Part shown: in pieces, positions 43,906 through 46,898 of the stretch
How positions within the stretch are numbered: the first letter of the stretch is position 1
How the letters are laid out: every line of letters starts with the position of its first letter
NCBI RefSeq assembly: GCF_019399235.1
Contig: NZ_JAELVH010000023.1
Coordinates: 1 to 46,898, forward strand
DNA: 46,898 nt
Reading direction: 5' to 3'
From: Streptomyces poriferorum
GTDB taxonomy: Bacteria; Actinomycetota; Actinomycetes; Streptomycetales; Streptomycetaceae
Notes under the pieces: model-generated
The model's database searches: none
What the model saw: only the letters and a program-made list of their open reading frames with translations
What the model was told of the DNA's origin: nothing
Position numbers and translations under genes: made by a program

Positions 43906-44553
43906 TCAGCCCTTCCGGGCCAGCAGGTACACCTCCCGGAACTGCCGCCGGTCGGCCGGCTGCGGCTCGCGCACCAACCGGGCCGTCTCGGCCAGCCCGG
44001 CCGTGCGCAGCGACGCGGCGAGGTGGTCGGGCCACCACCGGTAGGCCGGTGCGACCGCGTGGTCGAAGACCTGCGTCGGGTACGCGGGGCCTTCACTGGC
44101 GGAGAAGCCGATCAGCAGATAGCCGCCGGGGGCCAGCACCCGGTGGAACTCCGCCAGGATGCCGGGGAGCTCCCCCGGCGGTGTGTGGATGACGGACCAC
44201 CGGGAGAGAACGCCGCCCAGCACGCCGTCGGCGATGTCCGGCGCCGCCATGGAGCCGATGTCGAACCGCAGGTCCGGATAGGCGTGCCGCGCCGCTTCGA
44301 TCATCGCGGAGGACACGTCGACGCCGAACGCGGAAAGGCCCAGGGTGTCCAGATGGGCGGTGACATGGCCGGGTCCGCATCCCAGGTCCGCGACCTGCCC
44401 GTCCCCGTTCGCGCGTACGTGCTCGGCGAAGGCGCCCAGCATCGCGCGGTCCAGCGGCCGGTCGCGCAGCTCGTCGCCGAACAGCTCGGCATAGGTGCGG
44501 GCGGCGGCGTCATAGGCCTCGCGGGTCGCCGTGAGGGCATTGTGTTCGACCAT
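43906..44553 (-). CDS. Class I SAM-dependent methyltransferase
   Basis: The 215-residue product has motif I VADLGCGPGHVTAHL, FGVDVSSAMIEAARHAYPDLRFDIGS, and GGYLLIGFSASEG, the pattern of small-molecule methyltransferases. ATG 44553 was chosen over the longer GTG-type reading because it starts at the family boundary (VEHNALTATREAYDAAARTYAE). The gene is divergent from the deazaflavin reductase gene. The substrate is unknown. Confidence 0.87.
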   Translation of the reverse strand: MVEHNALTATREAYDAAARTYAELFGDELRDRPLDRAMLGAFAEHVRANGDGQVADLGCGPGHVTAHLDTLGLSAFGVDVSSAMIEAARHAYPDLRFDIGSMAAPDIADGVLGGVLSRWSVIHTPPGELPGILAEFHRVLAPGGYLLIGFSASEGPAYPTQVFDHAVAPAYRWWPDHLAASLRTAGLAETARLVREPQPADRRQFREVYLLARKG

Positions 44554-44660
44554 GGCCGCGACACTAAGGGCTGTCCCGGCCGCTGCGGGGTGCACCGAGG
44601 CCGCAACGGTGTCGAACCGTCACCGAATCCTTGACGCAGGACCATGACACCCACCTTTGG

Positions 44661-44681
44661 ACTGTGCAACGTTTGCACAGT
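44661..44681. promoter_or_regulatory. Perfect 9-bp dyad operator candidate
   Basis: ACTGTGCAA (44661-44669), CGT, TTGCACAGT (44673-44681), ending one base before the preferred ATG 44683. TetR- or GntR-type regulators bind dyads of this shape. It also lies in the divergent region with the methyltransferase gene. Confidence 0.7.
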
Positions 44682-44682
44682 G

Positions 44683-45201
44683 ATGCCTGAACCCGTACCT
44701 CTGCCCGGACCGCAGCGTCCGCCCCTGCCGACCGGACTGCGGCGCGCCGCGGTCCGACTGCCCGTCCACATGTTCCGCGCGGGGCTCGGGCCGCTGTTCC
44801 GGGGCCGTCTGCTGCTCCTCGTGCACACCGGGCGCACCTCGGGCCTTCCCCGGCGGACGGTGATCGAGGTCGTCGAATCCGCGACGGCCGCGGACGGCCG
44901 GCGGAGCTGGACGGTGGCCTCCGGCTTCGGCCCGGGCTCCGACTGGTACCGCAATCTGCTCCGTACGCCGCATGCCACCGTTCAGGTCGGGCGCGGGTTC
45001 CACGCCGTGACGGCGCACGTCCTGCCGGCTGAGGAGGGCGGCGAGCTGATGGCACGGTACGCGCCCCGCCACCCCAGGACCGCCCGCCGGCTCTCCGCGT
45101 TCATGGGGTTCACGGTCGACGGCGGCGCGGAGGACTACCGGCGGGTCGGCGAGTCGATCCCGTTCGTCCGGCTGGTGGCGAGCACCGGGCCCGGCCGCTG
45201 A
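44683..45201 (+). CDS. Deazaflavin (F420)-dependent nitroreductase family protein
   Basis: The 172-residue product matches the DDN family: RGRLLLLVHTGRTSGLPRRTVIEV, SWTVASGFGPGSDWYRNLLRTPHATVQVGRG, YAPRHPRTARRLSAFMGF. These proteins bind F420 and reduce nitro- or quinone-type substrates. ATG 44683 is preferred because the in-frame ATG 44644 would put a perfect operator dyad inside the coding sequence; with 44683 the message may be leaderless. Confidence 0.87.
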   Translation: MPEPVPLPGPQRPPLPTGLRRAAVRLPVHMFRAGLGPLFRGRLLLLVHTGRTSGLPRRTVIEVVESATAADGRRSWTVASGFGPGSDWYRNLLRTPHATVQVGRGFHAVTAHVLPAEEGGELMARYAPRHPRTARRLSAFMGFTVDGGAEDYRRVGESIPFVRLVASTGPGR

Positions 45202-45220
45202 GCCCGGACGGCCGGGTGTC

Positions 45221-46765
45221 TCAGGCCGGTGCCGCCCCGGTCTCCTCGACCAGGTGGGGGCGGGGTGCGCCCCGGCGGTAGAGGATCGCCGTGACCAGCA
45301 GGCCGATGGCGAAGAAGCCCGCCGACCACCAGTACGCGGTCGAGTAGCTCTCCAGCTGGGCCTGGGCGAGGGCGTCCGGCGTCGGTTTGCGGCCCACCAT
45401 GTAGTCGGTGGCGGCGCTGGTGGCCAGGGTGTTGAGCAGCGCCGTACCGATGGAGCCGCCCACCTGCTGGCTGGTGTTGACCATCGCCGAGGCCACTCCG
45501 GCGTCCCGCGCCCCCACTCCGGCGGTGGCCAGGTTCATCGCCGTGGCGAAGACCATGCCGAGCCCGAGGCCCATGCAGAGCAACGGCGGCAGTACATGGG
45601 CGAGATAGCTGCTGCTCAGGTTCAGCGTGGTCAGCCACATCATGGCGGCCGCCGCGAGGCCCATGCCGAGCGGCACGATCGGTTTGGCGCCGAACCGCGG
45701 CACCAGCGTGTTGGTCGTCGTCACGGACGTCACGATCATGACGGCGACCATCGGCAGGAAGGCGGCACCCGTGGAAACCGGCGAGTACAGCAGGCTCTTC
45801 TGGAGGTAGTACGTCAGGAACAGGAAGACGCCGAACATGCCGGCGCCGGAGATGAACATGCCGAGGAACGAGGCCGCACGGTCCCGGTCCAGCACCACGC
45901 GCAACGGCAGCAGCGGGTGCTCCGCCCGGGTCTGCCACCACGCGAACGCGACGAGGAGCACCGCGCCGGCCAGCAGGAACCCCCAGGTCTGCACCGAACT
46001 CCACGCATGCGTCTCGGCGTTGGAGAACCCGAACACGATGCAGAAGAGCCCGGCGGAGACCAGCACGGTCCCCGGGATGTCGAGCTTCGGCCGGTTCGCC
46101 GGCGCACCGGCGGTGAGCAGACGCGCGCCGCCGACGAAGGCGACGAGCGCGAACAGCAGGTTCACGTACAGGCACCAGCGCCAGTCCAGGTACTCGGTGA
46201 GCACCCCGCCGAGCAGCAGCCCCACCGCACCGCCCGCACCCGCGATGGCGCCGTAGATCCCGAACGCCTTCGCCCGCTCCTTGGGCACGGTGAACGTCGT
46301 CGTGAGGAGCGAGAGCGCGGCCGGGGCGAGGAGCGCCCCGAACATGCCCTGCAGAGCGCGGGCCAGCACCAGGACCTCAAAGCTCGGAGCAGCGCCGCCG
46401 ATGGCCGAGGCGACCGCGAAGCCGACCAGACCGGTCAGGAACACCACCCGGCGGCCGACCAGGTCGGCGATGCGTCCGCCGAGCAGCAGCAGCGAGCCGA
46501 AGGCGAGGGCGTACGCCGTCACGACCCACTGCCGGTTCCCGTCGCTGAAACCGAGGTCCTGCTGGGCGGAGGGCAGCGCGATGTTCACGATCGTCGCGTC
46601 GAGGACGACCATCAGCTGGGCCAGCCCGACCACGCCCAGCACCCACCACCGGTGGGAGGGCCCGCGCTCCTGTCCCGGCGCGGCCCGGGACGCCGCTTCG
46701 GTGGCCACCCGCCCCCGCCCGCCGTCCTCGGAGGGTTCCCCTGCCTGACGTGAATGACGGGCCAT
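45221..46765 (-). CDS. MFS drug exporter, DHA2 (14-TM) family
   Basis: The 514-residue product has 14 predicted helices and DHA2 motifs: WWVLGVVGLAQLMVVLDATI near the start, GGRIADLVGRRVVF (motif A loop), YGAIAGAGGAVGLLLGGVLTEYLDWRWCLYVNL (motif C), DAGVASAMVNTSQQVGGSIG. It is a proton-driven exporter of hydrophobic or antibiotic-like compounds. ATG 46765 has GGGAG about 9 bases upstream; GTG 46783 is an alternative. It is convergent with the deazaflavin reductase gene. Confidence 0.93.
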   Translation of the reverse strand: MARHSRQAGEPSEDGGRGRVATEAASRAAPGQERGPSHRWWVLGVVGLAQLMVVLDATIVNIALPSAQQDLGFSDGNRQWVVTAYALAFGSLLLLGGRIADLVGRRVVFLTGLVGFAVASAIGGAAPSFEVLVLARALQGMFGALLAPAALSLLTTTFTVPKERAKAFGIYGAIAGAGGAVGLLLGGVLTEYLDWRWCLYVNLLFALVAFVGGARLLTAGAPANRPKLDIPGTVLVSAGLFCIVFGFSNAETHAWSSVQTWGFLLAGAVLLVAFAWWQTRAEHPLLPLRVVLDRDRAASFLGMFISGAGMFGVFLFLTYYLQKSLLYSPVSTGAAFLPMVAVMIVTSVTTTNTLVPRFGAKPIVPLGMGLAAAAMMWLTTLNLSSSYLAHVLPPLLCMGLGLGMVFATAMNLATAGVGARDAGVASAMVNTSQQVGGSIGTALLNTLATSAATDYMVGRKPTPDALAQAQLESYSTAYWWSAGFFAIGLLVTAILYRRGAPRPHLVEETGAAPA

Positions 46766-46898
46766 GGTGCGGATCTCCCTCACTGCACACGACGCCGGAT
46801 CCCCCGGGTGATCACGCTAGGCGGAGCTCGGCCTCCCCGCATGCGGGGAGAGCCGCCGACGGGGAACGCTGCCGGAACCCGGCAGCGGGAGAGCGCAG

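Noticed and set aside
43906..46765. Methyltransferase, deazaflavin reductase and MFS exporter as a biosynthetic cluster
   Set aside because: No core biosynthetic enzyme is present, and the genes are convergent or divergent rather than one operon.

Overview
The window is chromosomal DNA from a Streptomyces or close relative. It is very GC-rich, genes end almost every third codon position in G or C, and GTG (occasionally TTG) starts are common. The gene set is typical of the genus: SigE-type sigma factor, GlnR-type nitrogen control of amtB-glnK, class-E LAxTG surface protein, deazaflavin-dependent reductase and PP2C phosphatase with PAS and GAF domains. No rRNA, tRNA, CRISPR array, insertion sequence or phage module was found.

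Layout. 1-10.4 kb: a small DUF6243-like protein, an acyl-CoA oxidase, a small secreted protein, a sigma factor with a membrane partner, two gene remnants, an SRPBCC/AraC divergent pair, a NodB deacetylase and an LAxTG surface protein. 10.6-16.6 kb: an LLM oxidoreductase-hydrolase-HxlR operon divergent from ohr, an SMP-30/AsnC divergent pair and a PadR/HAAS pair. 16.7-23 kb: amtB-glnK behind a GlnR box, then an MMPL transporter-histidine kinase-response regulator operon whose regulator gene has an in-frame TAG. 23-30.4 kb: GNAT, PGRP amidase, a membrane protein, a fluoride cassette (fluC-DUF190-fluC) behind a probable fluoride riboswitch, and a DEAD-box helicase/cold-shock cluster. 30.7-35 kb: a decayed GH38 alpha-mannosidase tail, a MerR-like regulator, a candidate small RNA, and a four-gene cassette (HTH regulator, ImmA/IrrE protease, seven-helix MAB_1171c-like protein, PAP2-like protein). 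35-46.9 kb: GNAT, PP2C phosphatase, hydrolase, peroxiredoxin, NfeD-flotillin, KhtT-KhtU-like K+/H+ antiporter, MarR, methyltransferase, deazaflavin reductase and an MFS exporter.

Most notable for follow-up: (i) the candidate ~130-nt RNA at 31766-31898, with its own promoter, competing hairpins and an intrinsic terminator, in a stretch with no gene; (ii) the HTH/ImmA-IrrE/membrane cassette just downstream, which looks like a membrane-to-protease-to-repressor signalling unit; (iii) the nonsense codon in the response regulator; (iv) several gene remnants (GH38, MarR, truncated Greek-key protein) that are easily missed by ORF calling. All function calls are from reading the sequence and recalling families; no database search was run.
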